A stretch of DNA of 64,000 bases from Hymenobacter telluris (GCF_017313265.1 NZ_JAFLQZ010000004.1:248001-312000), one strand, 5' to 3'; shown: positions 32,008 through 41,384, numbered from the stretch's first letter. Numbers and translations: made by a program. Notes: generated by a model from the sequence alone, not told the origin.

Positions 32008-34281
32008 ATGAAAACTTTTACTCTGTCGGCTCTCTTTTTCGGGGTGTTTGCCGCGCAGCCGGTGCTGGCGCAAACGCCTGTTAGCATTGCGGCGGCCCGC
32101 ACGGCGGGCGTTGGGGCCACTGTCACAGTGCGGGGCGTAGTCACCAACGGCGCGGAGCTGGGCGTGATTCGCTACTTGCAGGACGGTACCGCTGGCCTGG
32201 CCGCTTACTCCACCAGCGCCACCGGCTTCGATGCGCTGGTACCCGGCGACAGTATCCAAATCAGCGGCACGCTGAAGAACTTCAACGGTTTGCTGGAAAT
32301 GGACCCGGTTACGTCGGTTTCGGTGCTGGCTACCGGCCGCACCATCCGGCCGGCCGCTACGGTGGCGGCGGGCAGCGTGAGTTCGGTATTCGCGGAAGCC
32401 TACGAAGGCCAGGTGGTGCGCATCACCGGCAACACCCGCCTGACCACGGCCAGCGGCAGCCCGTTCTACACGTTTTCCGGCAACACCAACTACCTGCTCA
32501 ACGGTACCACCGGCGCCATTGTGCGCACCAACACGGCGTCCACGGGCCCAACCGGCGTGGTAGGCAAGATTGCGCCCAACGGTAATTTCGCCCTCACCGG
32601 CATCATGAGCCAGTTCAGTAGTAGCGGTACCGGCGGCTACCAGCTGCTACCCCGCCTCTACGCCGATTTCGAGCTGGGCACCACGCCCAACGTTATTGGG
32701 GCGCCTTCAGCAACGGCTATTTCCACCGCCGGCTTCACGGTGAGCTTCCCAACGCAGAACCCCGGGGATACCCGCCTGGAATACGGCCTCACGCCCACTA
32801 CCCTCACCCAGCAGGTGAACAATACCACGGTGGGCACCCAGCATACGGCTTCCATTACGGGCTTGCAGCCGGGTACGGTGTACTACGTGAAGGTGAGTTC
32901 CAGCAACGCCAGCGGCCGCTCGGAGCTGGCCCCGGTGCCCATGATTACCGCTTCGCTGTCGTCGGGCAAGATGCGCACTTACTTCAACAACCAAGTGAAT
33001 ATCACGCGGGCCTTGCCGGGCAACAACGCCGTGTATTTGCCCAACGGCACCATTGCCGACACCCTGGCGCGCTACATCAACCTGGCTCAGCAAACCCTCG
33101 ACATTGCCATCTATAACTGGAATAGCCCCGTAATCCTGACCGCCGTAAATGCAGCCAAGGCGCGTGGCGTGGTGGTGCGAGTGGTGTACGAAGCCGACAA
33201 TACCAACGTGAGCATTGCGGGCATGGACGCCACCATTCCGCGGGTGGGCCGCGCCACCCAAACGGCCATCATGCACAACAAGTTTGTGGTGATTGATGCC
33301 AATAGCACCGACCCAAACCGCCCCTGGGTGTGGACCGGCTCCACGAACTGGACGCCGGCGCAGCTGGTGTCTGACCGCAACAGCGCCATTGCTGTGCAGG
33401 ACCAAAGCCTGGCCCGCGTGTACACCATGGAGTTCAACGAAATGTTCGGCAACGGTACGGCGGGCGTTTTCGGCGCGGCCAAAACCGACAACACGCCGCA
33501 CTACCTCAGCATTGCCGGCAAGGCCGTGGAGTCGTGGTTCTCGCCCACCGACAACGTGCAGGAGCGTTTGATTGCCACCATCCAGACCGCCAACAACGAC
33601 CTGCACGTGGCCACCATGCTCATCACGCGCCCAGAAATTGCCACCGCCATCCGCGACCAGGTGCTGGCGGCCAGCATTGCGGCCTGCTCGGAAGTGCTGC
33701 TCGATGATGCCAGTGACAGCGCCCCGGCTGTACCGACCACGCTGCGTACGGCACTAGGCAACCGGGTGATGTTTGATGCCATACCGGGCACCATGCACCA
33801 CAAATACGTGCTGGTAGATGCCGGTGCGTCACAATCAGACCCGACGGTGTTTGTGGGCTCGCACAACTGGAGCGCCGCCGCCAACACCGATAACGACGAA
33901 AACACCCTCATTGTGCACGACGCCCGCGTGGTGAACCAGTACTATCAAGAGTACTACCAGCGCATCACCGAGCAGAACGTAGCCGGCGTCAGTCCCTGCA
34001 ACCTGGTTCTGGCCAACCGGCAAGCCAGCGTGCAGCGCAGCAGCGTGCAGGTGTACCCGAACCCCACGCACGGTTCGTTTGCCCTGCGCCTCGAAGCCAG
34101 CAAGGCCCGCACCGCCACCGTCACTCTGCGCGACGTAACCGGCCGCGTGGTACTAGCGCAAACCCGCCCGCTACACGGCCAGGAGGTAACCGTGGACGCC
34201 TCCACGCTCCGCGCCGGTTTGTACATGGTGCAGATTGTTACGCCCGAAGCCACGCAGGTTAGCCGCGTAGTGGTGGAGTAA
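32008..34281 (+). CDS. secreted phospholipase D-like protein with T9SS sorting tail
   Basis: 757 residues. Sec signal (MKTFTLSALFFGVFAAQPVLAQ), an OB-fold nucleic-acid-binding-like domain (about 25-215), a fibronectin-type III domain (about 220-310), then a PLD superfamily domain with both HKD motifs: HNKFVVIDAN...GSTNWT (about 425) and HHKYVLVDAG...GSHNWS (about 595). The last 80 residues are a type A T9SS sorting domain (PNPTHGSFALRL...). It is likely an extracellular nuclease or phosphodiesterase; the OB fold favours a nucleic acid substrate. ATG 32008 gives the signal peptide. Confidence 0.9.
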   Translation: MKTFTLSALFFGVFAAQPVLAQTPVSIAAARTAGVGATVTVRGVVTNGAELGVIRYLQDGTAGLAAYSTSATGFDALVPGDSIQISGTLKNFNGLLEMDPVTSVSVLATGRTIRPAATVAAGSVSSVFAEAYEGQVVRITGNTRLTTASGSPFYTFSGNTNYLLNGTTGAIVRTNTASTGPTGVVGKIAPNGNFALTGIMSQFSSSGTGGYQLLPRLYADFELGTTPNVIGAPSATAISTAGFTVSFPTQNPGDTRLEYGLTPTTLTQQVNNTTVGTQHTASITGLQPGTVYYVKVSSSNASGRSELAPVPMITASLSSGKMRTYFNNQVNITRALPGNNAVYLPNGTIADTLARYINLAQQTLDIAIYNWNSPVILTAVNAAKARGVVVRVVYEADNTNVSIAGMDATIPRVGRATQTAIMHNKFVVIDANSTDPNRPWVWTGSTNWTPAQLVSDRNSAIAVQDQSLARVYTMEFNEMFGNGTAGVFGAAKTDNTPHYLSIAGKAVESWFSPTDNVQERLIATIQTANNDLHVATMLITRPEIATAIRDQVLAASIAACSEVLLDDASDSAPAVPTTLRTALGNRVMFDAIPGTMHHKYVLVDAGASQSDPTVFVGSHNWSAAANTDNDENTLIVHDARVVNQYYQEYYQRITEQNVAGVSPCNLVLANRQASVQRSSVQVYPNPTHGSFALRLEASKARTATVTLRDVTGRVVLAQTRPLHGQEVTVDASTLRAGLYMVQIVTPEATQVSRVVVE

Positions 34282-34297
34282 GAAGTTGACTTCCGAA

Positions 34298-34335
34298 CAA
34301 AAAAGGCCTCTTCTAAATAGAAGAGGCCTTTTTTG
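34298..34335. terminator. bidirectional intrinsic terminator
   Basis: AAAAAAGGCCTCTTCT and AGAAGAGGCCTTTTTT arms around a 4-nt loop; classic stem with flanking A and T runs, 16 bases after the PLD gene stop. Confidence 0.9.
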
Positions 34336-34346
34336 TTGAGAAACGA

Positions 34347-34447
34347 TGTAGAGACGCGACACTTCGCGTCTTCCGCATGCTGAGGTTGGTTACAAAGGTG
34401 CAATTCCAGCCGTTCAACGCCGAGAAGCGACGTGTCGCGTCTCTACA
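34347..34447. repeat. inverted repeat, GTAGAGACGCGAC family
   Basis: Arms 34347-34371 and 34423-34447 (TGTAGAGACGCGACAC... with ...GTCGCGTCTCTACA). It lies between the PLD and RlmF genes, right after the terminator. Confidence 0.75.
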
Positions 34448-34463
34448 GTCGTTCTGAACTGCG

Positions 34464-35387
34464 TTACTTCCAGCGGCGCGTGCGCCATGCTTGCTGCTGC
34501 GCCTCGTCCTGGAACGTCCAGGCGACTAGGCGGCTGACTTTCTGGCCCTGGTTCATCCCAATAGTTTGCACGTCGAGGGCGCCGGCTTGCTTGAGGAAGT
34601 GGTAAGCGCTGGGCAGGGTTTCCTTCTTGGAAATGAGCGAGGTAAACCACAACACCCGCGAGGCCAGTGGCACGCTCTGCTCCACCATGAGGCGTACAAA
34701 CGCTTCTTCGCCCCCTTCGTACCACAGCTCGGTGTTTTTGCCCCCAAAGTTTGGGCTTGGCTCTAGTGACTGAGCATGGCCAAGGTTGCGGTTTTTGCGC
34801 TGGTTGCTGGCGGCGGCTTCCGCTGCCGAGGCATGGAACGGCGGGTTGCACACCGTCAGGTCGAACTCCTCGCGGGGCTTCACGATGCCCTCGAAAATAT
34901 CCGTGGCATGCTTTTGTAGCCGCAGGTCGATGCGGCCGGTTAGCGCTGGGTTGGCCGCCACCATGTGCTTAGCCGCCCGAATGGCCACCGGGTCAATATC
35001 GGCTCCCACAAAGCGCCAGTTGTACTCGCGGGTCCCGAGGATGGGATATACGCAGTTCGCTCCTACCCCAATATCCAGCACGTGCACCGCCTTGCCCCGC
35101 GGCGCTTCGCCCCCGTTCACCTTGGCCAGCAGGTCGGCGGCATGATGGATATAGTCGGCCCGGCCGGGAATTGGCGGGCATAGGTAGCCGGCCGGAATAT
35201 CCCAGTGCTGCACGCCGTAGAACTGCTTAAGCAGCGCCTTGTTGAGCGCCTTCACGGCGGCCGGATCAGTGAAATCCACAGTTTCTTCGCCGGTGGGTGT
35301 GTGCGTCAGGAAGGACGCAAACTCGGGGTTGGCGGCTATGAGTTGGGGGAAGTCGTAGCGGGCGGCGTGACGGTTGCGTGGGTGCAT
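34464..35387 (-). CDS. rlmF: 23S rRNA (adenine(1618)-N6)-methyltransferase
   Basis: 307 residues. The conserved start MHPRNRHAARYDFPQL, the core FYGVQHWDIPAGYLCPPIPGRADY, the SAM site VLDIGVGANCVYPILG and the catalytic NPPF (in LTVCNPPFHAS) identify RlmF, which methylates A1618 of 23S rRNA. The start 35387 is chosen over an upstream ATG at 35408 because it gives the family's usual N-terminus. Confidence 0.95.
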   Translation of the reverse strand: MHPRNRHAARYDFPQLIAANPEFASFLTHTPTGEETVDFTDPAAVKALNKALLKQFYGVQHWDIPAGYLCPPIPGRADYIHHAADLLAKVNGGEAPRGKAVHVLDIGVGANCVYPILGTREYNWRFVGADIDPVAIRAAKHMVAANPALTGRIDLRLQKHATDIFEGIVKPREEFDLTVCNPPFHASAAEAAASNQRKNRNLGHAQSLEPSPNFGGKNTELWYEGGEEAFVRLMVEQSVPLASRVLWFTSLISKKETLPSAYHFLKQAGALDVQTIGMNQGQKVSRLVAWTFQDEAQQQAWRTRRWK

Positions 35388-35402
35388 AGTTAGTAAGAAA
35401 AG

Positions 35403-35480
35403 TGTCATTCCGAACGCAGGGAGGAATCCGAGTATGTTGCTGGCAGCTTACTTGGATTCCTCCCTATGGTCGGAATGACA
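35403..35480. repeat. inverted repeat (GTCATTCCGAACG variant)
   Basis: Arms 35403-35434 and 35452-35480 pair imperfectly (TGTCATTCCGA...GGAGGAATCC with GGATTCCTCC...TCGGAATGACA). It lies between rlmF and mutS2. Confidence 0.75.
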
Positions 35481-35495
35481 GATGTTGGGGCAAAT

Positions 35496-37913
35496 CTACT
35501 TTAATACCGCCACTGTCGCGCCGTCGCCGCCCCGGTCGGCGTGCTCGTCGGCTACGCTGGCCACCTGGCGGGTGCGGTGCAGGTAGTCGCGCACCACCTG
35601 GCGGAGCACGCCATTGCCGCGGCCGTGCAGGAACTTGATTTCCGGCACACCCAGCATCACGGCATCATCCACGTAGGCCATGATTTTGTTGAGGGCATCC
35701 TCGGCCCGCTCGCCGCGCAAGTCCAGCGTGGGGTTGAAATTCGACATCTTGCCGGTGGTGTCGAAGCCCGAATACTGGGCCGGGGCCTTGCGGGCCGCTT
35801 CCTTTTCCCGCTCCCGGATTTCGGTGCGGGTCAGCTTTTCCAGCTGGTTGACTTTGACGATGGTTTTCATCCCGCCAAAGCTCACTTCGGCCGTTTTGCC
35901 TTTCACGCTCATCAACTCGCCGTAGCCTTCCTGCCCAATCAAGGCCACTTTGTCGCCGGTTTTCAGGGAGCCGGCTTCGGCCAGCTCGCGGGTACCTTTG
36001 GGCTTCGGGGGCTCGATTTGCAGCTTCTCGCGCACAAACGTATCCAACTTCCCGCGGGCTTCCTTGGTGCGCTCCTTGTCGGCCTGGCCCAGGCGGATTT
36101 CCTGGATGGTGGCCTCAATCTGCTGGTTGGTGTCCTTGAGCAGCGCCTTGGCTTTCTGCTTAGCATCGCGCAATACGTCGAGCGTGGTATCGTCGAGGTA
36201 CTTCTTGAGGTCCTGGTATTCCTGAGCAGCTTTTTTGAGGCGGCGCTCCTGCTTGGCGGCTTCGGCGGTGCGGGCTTCGAGGTCGGTTTTTTCCTTTTCC
36301 AGGCCTTCCAGCAGCCGGTCGTAGCGGATTTTGTCTTTCCCGACGAGCTGGGTGGCGCGCTCCACAATCTGCTTCGGCAACCCGATTTTGCGGGCAATTT
36401 CGATGGCAAACGACGAGCCCGGCTTGCCCACTTCCAAGCGGTAGAGCGGCTGCAATTGCTCGGGGTCGTAGCGCATGGCCCCGTTCACGATGCCGGGTGT
36501 ACGCTCGGCGTAGTTCTTGAGGTTGGTGTAGTGCGTAGTCACCACCCCGAAGCTGCGGGCCCGGTTCAGCTGCTCCAGAATGGCTTCGGCAATGGCCCCG
36601 CCCAAACTGGGTTCGGTACCCGTCCCGAACTCGTCAATCAGCACCAGGCTGCGCTTGTTGGCTAGGGTTACGAACTGCTTCATGCTCAGCAGGTGCGAGG
36701 AATACGTACTCAGGTCGTTTTCCAGGCTCTGCTCGTCACCAATATCCAGGAAGATGTCATCGAACATGCCGGCCTCGGAATTCTCACCAGCCGGAATCAG
36801 CAACCCACATTGCAACATGTACTGCACCAAACCCACGGTCTTCATTGCCACCGACTTACCGCCGGCATTCGGCCCCGAAATCAGCAGAATACGCTGCTCG
36901 TAGTTTAGCTCCACATCCAGCGGCACCACCTGGCGGGGGTCGTCTTTGGCGTGCTTCTGAAATGTGAGGTACAACAGCGGGTGCCGCACCTGTTTCCAGC
37001 GCGCCAGCGGCCGGGCGCTGAGCGTTGGCAGGGTGGCTTCCAGCGCCAGCGCCAGCCGTGCCTTGGCCCGGATGAAATCCAGCAGCCCCAGGTACTGATA
37101 CGCCTTGCGCAAATCCGGAATGTGCGGACGGAGCTGGTCGGTGAGGGCCGTCAGAATCCGAATCAACTCGCGCTGATAGGCGTTTTCCAGGTCCTTGATG
37201 TCGTTGTTGAGCTCGAACACCGCCTCCGGCTCGATGTACACGGTCTGGCCCGAAGCGGATTCATCGTGAATCAGGCCTTTCACGCGGCGCTTGTGCTCGG
37301 CAATAATGGGCAGCACCAGGCGGCCCCCCCGGATGGTGGGCTCGGCGTCGCCGGGTATCCAGCCTTCGTTTTTGGCGTGGCGCAGGATACCGGCAATCTG
37401 CTTGCGCAACTGTACCTGGCGGGCAATCAGCTCCTGCCGAATCTGGCTCAGCAGCGGCGAGGCGTTGTCGCGCACGGCACCTTCGTCGTCCACCACTCTG
37501 TCGAGAGCGGCCAGCAGGTTGCGGTCCACTTGCACGCCAATACCTAACAAGCGGAGCGTGGGGTACATTTCCTCTTCGGCCTGACTGAAGAAAGTCAGGG
37601 CCTGGCGGATGGTGCGCAAGCTCATTTTCACGGCGAAGAAAGCCGCTACATCAAGGTAAGCACCGGGTAGGCTGGCCCGCACCAGCTGCGGGTTTACGTC
37701 GTGGTAGTGTTGGCTCGGAAAATCGGCGCCGCTGTGCAGCAGGCCGCGGAATTCATCGGTTTGAAGCAGGAGTTTTTCCAGCTGGTCGTGCTTGGTCTGG
37801 AAGGTCATCTTGGCCACAAACTGGCGGCCCAGCGCGCTCAGACACATCGAGTCCAGCATGTCGCGCAGCTGCGCGAAGCCAATCTTTTGCTCGAAATTAT
37901 TGGGAAGAATCAA
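35496..37913 (-). CDS. mutS2: endonuclease MutS2
   Basis: 805 residues, the usual size of MutS2. It has the MutS core with Walker A GPNAGGKSVAMKT and LIDEFGTGTEP, a long coiled coil (about 530-640, rich in Lys/Glu) and a C-terminal Smr nuclease domain (LDLRGERAEDALNKI, FLHGRGNGVLRQVV). MutS2 suppresses homologous recombination in some species and rescues collided ribosomes in others; it is not part of mismatch repair. Transcribed alone on the reverse strand. Confidence 0.96.
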   Translation of the reverse strand: MILPNNFEQKIGFAQLRDMLDSMCLSALGRQFVAKMTFQTKHDQLEKLLLQTDEFRGLLHSGADFPSQHYHDVNPQLVRASLPGAYLDVAAFFAVKMSLRTIRQALTFFSQAEEEMYPTLRLLGIGVQVDRNLLAALDRVVDDEGAVRDNASPLLSQIRQELIARQVQLRKQIAGILRHAKNEGWIPGDAEPTIRGGRLVLPIIAEHKRRVKGLIHDESASGQTVYIEPEAVFELNNDIKDLENAYQRELIRILTALTDQLRPHIPDLRKAYQYLGLLDFIRAKARLALALEATLPTLSARPLARWKQVRHPLLYLTFQKHAKDDPRQVVPLDVELNYEQRILLISGPNAGGKSVAMKTVGLVQYMLQCGLLIPAGENSEAGMFDDIFLDIGDEQSLENDLSTYSSHLLSMKQFVTLANKRSLVLIDEFGTGTEPSLGGAIAEAILEQLNRARSFGVVTTHYTNLKNYAERTPGIVNGAMRYDPEQLQPLYRLEVGKPGSSFAIEIARKIGLPKQIVERATQLVGKDKIRYDRLLEGLEKEKTDLEARTAEAAKQERRLKKAAQEYQDLKKYLDDTTLDVLRDAKQKAKALLKDTNQQIEATIQEIRLGQADKERTKEARGKLDTFVREKLQIEPPKPKGTRELAEAGSLKTGDKVALIGQEGYGELMSVKGKTAEVSFGGMKTIVKVNQLEKLTRTEIREREKEAARKAPAQYSGFDTTGKMSNFNPTLDLRGERAEDALNKIMAYVDDAVMLGVPEIKFLHGRGNGVLRQVVRDYLHRTRQVASVADEHADRGGDGATVAVLK

Positions 37914-38007
37914 ATCAGGTAGTGGGTAATGGGTAGTTGGTACTCGGGTTGGAATGTAAAGATAAACAGTCTGGGAGGCGAGAAAGATTCAGCGGAGTTA
38001 ATAAATG

Positions 38008-38123
38008 ATGTAGCGCGAAAATCTGTTTCGCGACGAGCAAGGCGAGTAGTTTAGTACCGCGCTACTTGCGCCAACGCTAGATACTCGCTATACTCGTCGT
38101 GAAACAGATTTTCGCGCTACATC
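38008..38123. repeat. 31-bp inverted repeat, TGTAGCGCGAA family
   Basis: Arms 38008-38038 and 38093-38123 pair with one mismatch (GATGTAGCGCGAAAATC...). The right arm contains the stop and last Met of the downstream TIGR02757 gene. Confidence 0.85.
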
Positions 38124-38875
38124 TCGCCTTCCACGCCCAGCCCGAACAGCGCGAAGTCGTACTTCACGGGGTCCTGGGGGTCGAAGGTGCGCAGGTGGGC
38201 GGTGAGGTCTTCGGCGGCCAGCCAGTCCACCTGCTTGCGGTCCAGCAAACCCAGGCGGCGCGCTACCCGGTCTACGTGTACGTCGCAGGGGCATATTAAC
38301 TCGCTCATCGGCAGGCGGTTCCAGAGGCCGAAATCCACGCCCTGGGTGTCTTTGCGGACCATCCAGCGCAGGTACATGTTCAGGCGCTTGCAGGCCGAGC
38401 CGCGGGCCGGGGTGGCCACGTGCTTGCGGGTACGCTGGGGCGCGTCGTCGAGACTGAAGAACAGGTTGTGGAAATTCTCCAGCCGTTCTTTCTGGGTGCT
38501 GCCCAGCAGGAAACCGTCCTCCAGCGTGTCGTGGCCGGAGTAGAAACAGCGCAGCCAGTGCACGAAGTACAGCAAGTCGGTGTCGCAGAAGGTGCGGTGG
38601 CAGAAACCGAGCAGGCGCTTCAGATCCTCCTCCTGGTGCTGGGTGATGAACTGGTAGGGCGCGTCGTCCAGGCGGCGCATCAGCTCATTACACTTGCTGA
38701 TAATGGTGGGCCGCCGCCCCCAGGCCAGCAAAGCCGCAAACAGCCCGCTGATTTCCACATCCTGCCGGAGCGTGAAGCGGTGCGGAATCTGAATAGGGTC
38801 GTTGAGGATGAACGCCGGCTGGTTGTAGCGGATGTAGTTTTCCTCTAGTACAGTCCGGACCTGGGCTTGATTCAT
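38117..38875 (-). CDS. TIGR02757 family protein
   Basis: 252 residues matching the Bacteroidota/Spirochaete TIGR02757 family (DUF2400): DPIQIPHRF near the start, ISGLFAALLAWGRR, ACKRLNMYLRWMVRKD and the late LICPCDVHVDRVARRLGL. It resembles a HhH-GPD DNA glycosylase fold, but no activity is established. The last residue and stop lie in the repeat arm at 38093-38123. Confidence 0.87.
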   Translation of the reverse strand: MNQAQVRTVLEENYIRYNQPAFILNDPIQIPHRFTLRQDVEISGLFAALLAWGRRPTIISKCNELMRRLDDAPYQFITQHQEEDLKRLLGFCHRTFCDTDLLYFVHWLRCFYSGHDTLEDGFLLGSTQKERLENFHNLFFSLDDAPQRTRKHVATPARGSACKRLNMYLRWMVRKDTQGVDFGLWNRLPMSELICPCDVHVDRVARRLGLLDRKQVDWLAAEDLTAHLRTFDPQDPVKYDFALFGLGVEGEM

Positions 38876-38879
38876 AAAG

Positions 38880-38978
38880 TGAAATGGTGAGGTGGTGAAG
38901 TAGTGAGTTCAGTGAGTTAGTGGCGCAAGTGGCACAATCAGAACGTCAAACTCACCATTTCACCGCTTCACTAGTTCA
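38880..38978. repeat. degenerate GTGGTGAA microrepeat hairpin
   Basis: Imperfect arms built from GTGAA/GGTGAGG units, with the block GAACGTCAAAC shared with the perfect repeat at 1202-1306. Lies between the LysM and TIGR02757 genes. Confidence 0.65.
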
Positions 38979-38981
38979 CCC

Positions 38982-39959
38982 TTACGGTACGTAGCTGGTT
39001 TCCACCCGGAAGCGGGCGTCGGGGGTGGCCAGGCGCTGCACGGCGCGGGGCGAGAGGCGCACCAGGATGTTGTTGTTTTCGCCGGTGTTGGGCAGCACAC
39101 CGATTACGCGCACGTACACCGACTGGCCGTTCATGATGTTGCGCACCTGCATGATGGTGCCCACGGCAGCCGTTTTATGCAAGGCTAAGTACTTGTCGGT
39201 ATTGCTGTTCGGGATGCTGGTAGCCAGGCCGCTTTCCGTCACGCGGCGCACAATCTCACTGGCCCGCTCGGGGGCACGCTCCTCTTCCTTGGCAGGCTCT
39301 GGGGCCGGAGTGGCAGCCTCTTGCGGCTTCTCAACGGGCTCGGGGCGAGGTGCCGGGCGCGCCGGAGCCGGAGTAGGCGCGGGCTGACTTGGGGCTGGGG
39401 CAGCCGCTACTACCGGCTCCCGGGTGGCCGGCGCGGCGGGCGTTTCGCGGCGGACGGGCGGCGTACCGGCCGCTACAATCATGGTTTGGCCGAGGCGCAC
39501 GTTGTAGCTGGTGGATACCCCGTTGAGTTGGGCCAGCGCCTGAGGCGTGGTGCCATACTGGCGGGCAATGGAAAACAGCGTTTGGCCAGCCGTTACCTTG
39601 TGCAGGCGGTTGCCGCGGGCATCCGTGGGCAGGCGGCTGGCGGCGCTGGCCGTGGCCGGCGCTTTAGGGGCGGCGGGCGTATTCATTACGGCCCGCTGGC
39701 GCGGTACCAGCACAATCTGACCGGTGGTGAGGGCGCCCTTCTGGCCGGAGTTGGCTTCCACAATTTGGTCGACGGGCACTTTGTAGCGGCGCGAGAGGCC
39801 GTAAAGCGTTTCGCCGGGCGCCACGCGGTGCTTGATGAGGACTTTGTTGTTGCGGTACTCCACCCCAATCGAGTCGGGGGGAGCTACGAAGCGCGGAGCG
39901 GCCAGAGCCGAGAAACCAGAGAAAACAAGCGCAACGGATAGCAACGAGAATCGGAACAT
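38982..39959 (-). CDS. LysM domain protein with C-terminal double-psi barrel
   Basis: 325 residues. Sec signal (MFRFSLLSVALVFSGFSALAAP), two LysM domains (about 43-90, HRVAPGETLYGLSRRYKVP; about 120-165, HKVTAGQTLFSIARQYGTT), a Pro/Ala/Glu-rich linker, and a RlpA-like double-psi beta-barrel (about 245-325). It likely binds peptidoglycan in the periplasm. The start 39959 gives the signal peptide; an earlier ATG at 39992 adds an improbable extension. Confidence 0.88.
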   Translation of the reverse strand: MFRFSLLSVALVFSGFSALAAPRFVAPPDSIGVEYRNNKVLIKHRVAPGETLYGLSRRYKVPVDQIVEANSGQKGALTTGQIVLVPRQRAVMNTPAAPKAPATASAASRLPTDARGNRLHKVTAGQTLFSIARQYGTTPQALAQLNGVSTSYNVRLGQTMIVAAGTPPVRRETPAAPATREPVVAAAPAPSQPAPTPAPARPAPRPEPVEKPQEAATPAPEPAKEEERAPERASEIVRRVTESGLATSIPNSNTDKYLALHKTAAVGTIMQVRNIMNGQSVYVRVIGVLPNTGENNNILVRLSPRAVQRLATPDARFRVETSYVP

Positions 39960-40201
39960 ACGAGGAAATAGGCCGTAGCCAATGGAAAGCAAAAAACCGG
40001 ATAAGTACCGCAGTCAACTCAGCGGGAAAGACCTCCTTGCAGAAAGTCTGCCGAAAGTTACGGATTCGGGCGTTGCCCGCCGTGCAAAATAGGACTGCGG
40101 AAGTTTTTTATTGCTTGTTTTGTTGCCGGTTTCCTGTGGTTTCCTCTGGTTTCCCGTGGCTTTCTTTGGTTTCCTCTTTCACCTACGCCCCCTCGTTCCG
40201 C

Positions 40202-40951
40202 ATGCTTGCTATTGGCATTATTCCCGCCCGCTACAGTTCTACCCGCCTGCCCGGCAAGCCGCTCGTTGATTTGGGTGGCAAATCCATGATTCAGCGCGTG
40301 GTGGAACAGGCCCGCCAGTCCAGCCTGAGCCGCGTGGTGGTAGCCACCGACGACGAGCGGATTCAGCAGCACGTGCTGGGTTTCGGTGGCGAGGCCGTGC
40401 TTACGTCGTCGGACCACCCCAGCGGCACCGACCGGGTACGGGAGGCTTACGAGCAGCTGGGCGTACAAGCCAACTGCATCATCAATATTCAGGGCGACGA
40501 GCCGTTCATTCACCCCGCCCAGATTGACGCCTTGGTGACCCTGTTCGACCGCGCCGCGCCGCCCCAGCTGGCTACGCTGGTGAAAGCTGTAGTGAGCGAC
40601 GAGGAATTATTCAGCCCCCACTTGCCCAAAGTGGTGCTCGATACGCAGGGGTACGCCATGTATTTCAGCCGCCACCCCCTGCCCTACCAGCGCCAGTTCC
40701 CTTCGGCCGACTGGCTGCTGCACCACCGTTACCTGCGCCACATTGGCCTCTACGCCTACCGCCCCGATGTGCTGCGCGAAATCACGCAGCTGGCGCCCTC
40801 GCCACTAGAACAAGCCGAAAGCCTGGAGCAGTTGCGGTGGCTGGAACACGGTTACCGCATCCTCACCGCCGAAACCGAGCTGGCCACCCTCGGCATCGAC
40901 ACCCCCGAGGACGTGGAAAGGGCACTGCTTCAATTAAAAATTATGAATTAA
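40202..40951 (+). CDS. kdsB: 3-deoxy-manno-octulosonate cytidylyltransferase
   Basis: 249 residues, normal for KdsB. It activates KDO as CMP-KDO for lipopolysaccharide. Signatures: IIPARYSSTRLPGKPL at the N-terminus, VVVATDD, TSSDHPSGTDRV and NIQGDEPFI, with the late GIDTPEDVE. The last residues QLKIMN and the stop are encoded by the AT-rich repeat arm at 40931-40964. The ATG at 40202 starts directly before the nucleotide-binding signature. Confidence 0.96.
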   Translation: MLAIGIIPARYSSTRLPGKPLVDLGGKSMIQRVVEQARQSSLSRVVVATDDERIQQHVLGFGGEAVLTSSDHPSGTDRVREAYEQLGVQANCIINIQGDEPFIHPAQIDALVTLFDRAAPPQLATLVKAVVSDEELFSPHLPKVVLDTQGYAMYFSRHPLPYQRQFPSADWLLHHRYLRHIGLYAYRPDVLREITQLAPSPLEQAESLEQLRWLEHGYRILTAETELATLGIDTPEDVERALLQLKIMN

Positions 40952-41031
40952 AAATTAAAAATTGGCCGCCTAGCTTCCTATACGAAGTACGAGTGTTCAA
41001 TTTTTAATTTTTAATTCATAATTTTTAATTG
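40931..41031. repeat. perfect 34-bp AT-rich inverted repeat
   Basis: Arms 40931-40964 and 40998-41031 are exact reverse complements, made of TTAAAAATTA-like tandem units. It bridges the convergent kdsB and SUI1 genes. Confidence 0.9.
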
Positions 41032-41034
41032 ACT

Positions 41035-41379
41035 TTACCCACCGGCTTTCTTGGCCTTGTACTTCTGCTCCAGCAGCACGGCTAGTACTTTGTCGCGGAA
41101 GTCGCCTTGGATGAGGATTTCGCCGTCTTTGGCGTTGCCGCCCACGCCGCACTTGGTCTTGAGCAGCTTGCCTAGGGCCTGCAAATCGGCGTCCTGCCCC
41201 ACGAAGCCGGTAACGAGCGTCACCTGCTTGCCGCCGCGGGCTTTCTTATCAAGCTGTACGCGCAGGTTTTGCTGCTGCGGAGGCAGCGTGGTGGCTTCCT
41301 GCTCGTCGTTGGTTTGGTAGTCGAAATCGGGGTTAGTGGAATACACCACGCCTTCCCGGCGGTTTTTATCGGCTTTCAT
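41035..41379 (-). CDS. translation initiation factor SUI1/eIF-1 family (YciH-like)
   Basis: 114 residues. The SUI1 domain has the conserved [15 protein letters not shown] and [28 protein letters not shown]. The bacterial YciH protein can enforce fidelity at initiation but is non-essential. The start 41379 gives the usual N-terminal extension. It sits between two microrepeat hairpins. Confidence 0.92.
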   Translation of the reverse strand: MKADKNRREGVVYSTNPDFDYQTNDEQEATTLPPQQQNLRVQLDKKARGGKQVTLVTGFVGQDADLQALGKLLKTKCGVGGNAKDGEILIQGDFRDKVLAVLLEQKYKAKKAGG

Positions 41380-41384
41380 GGAAG

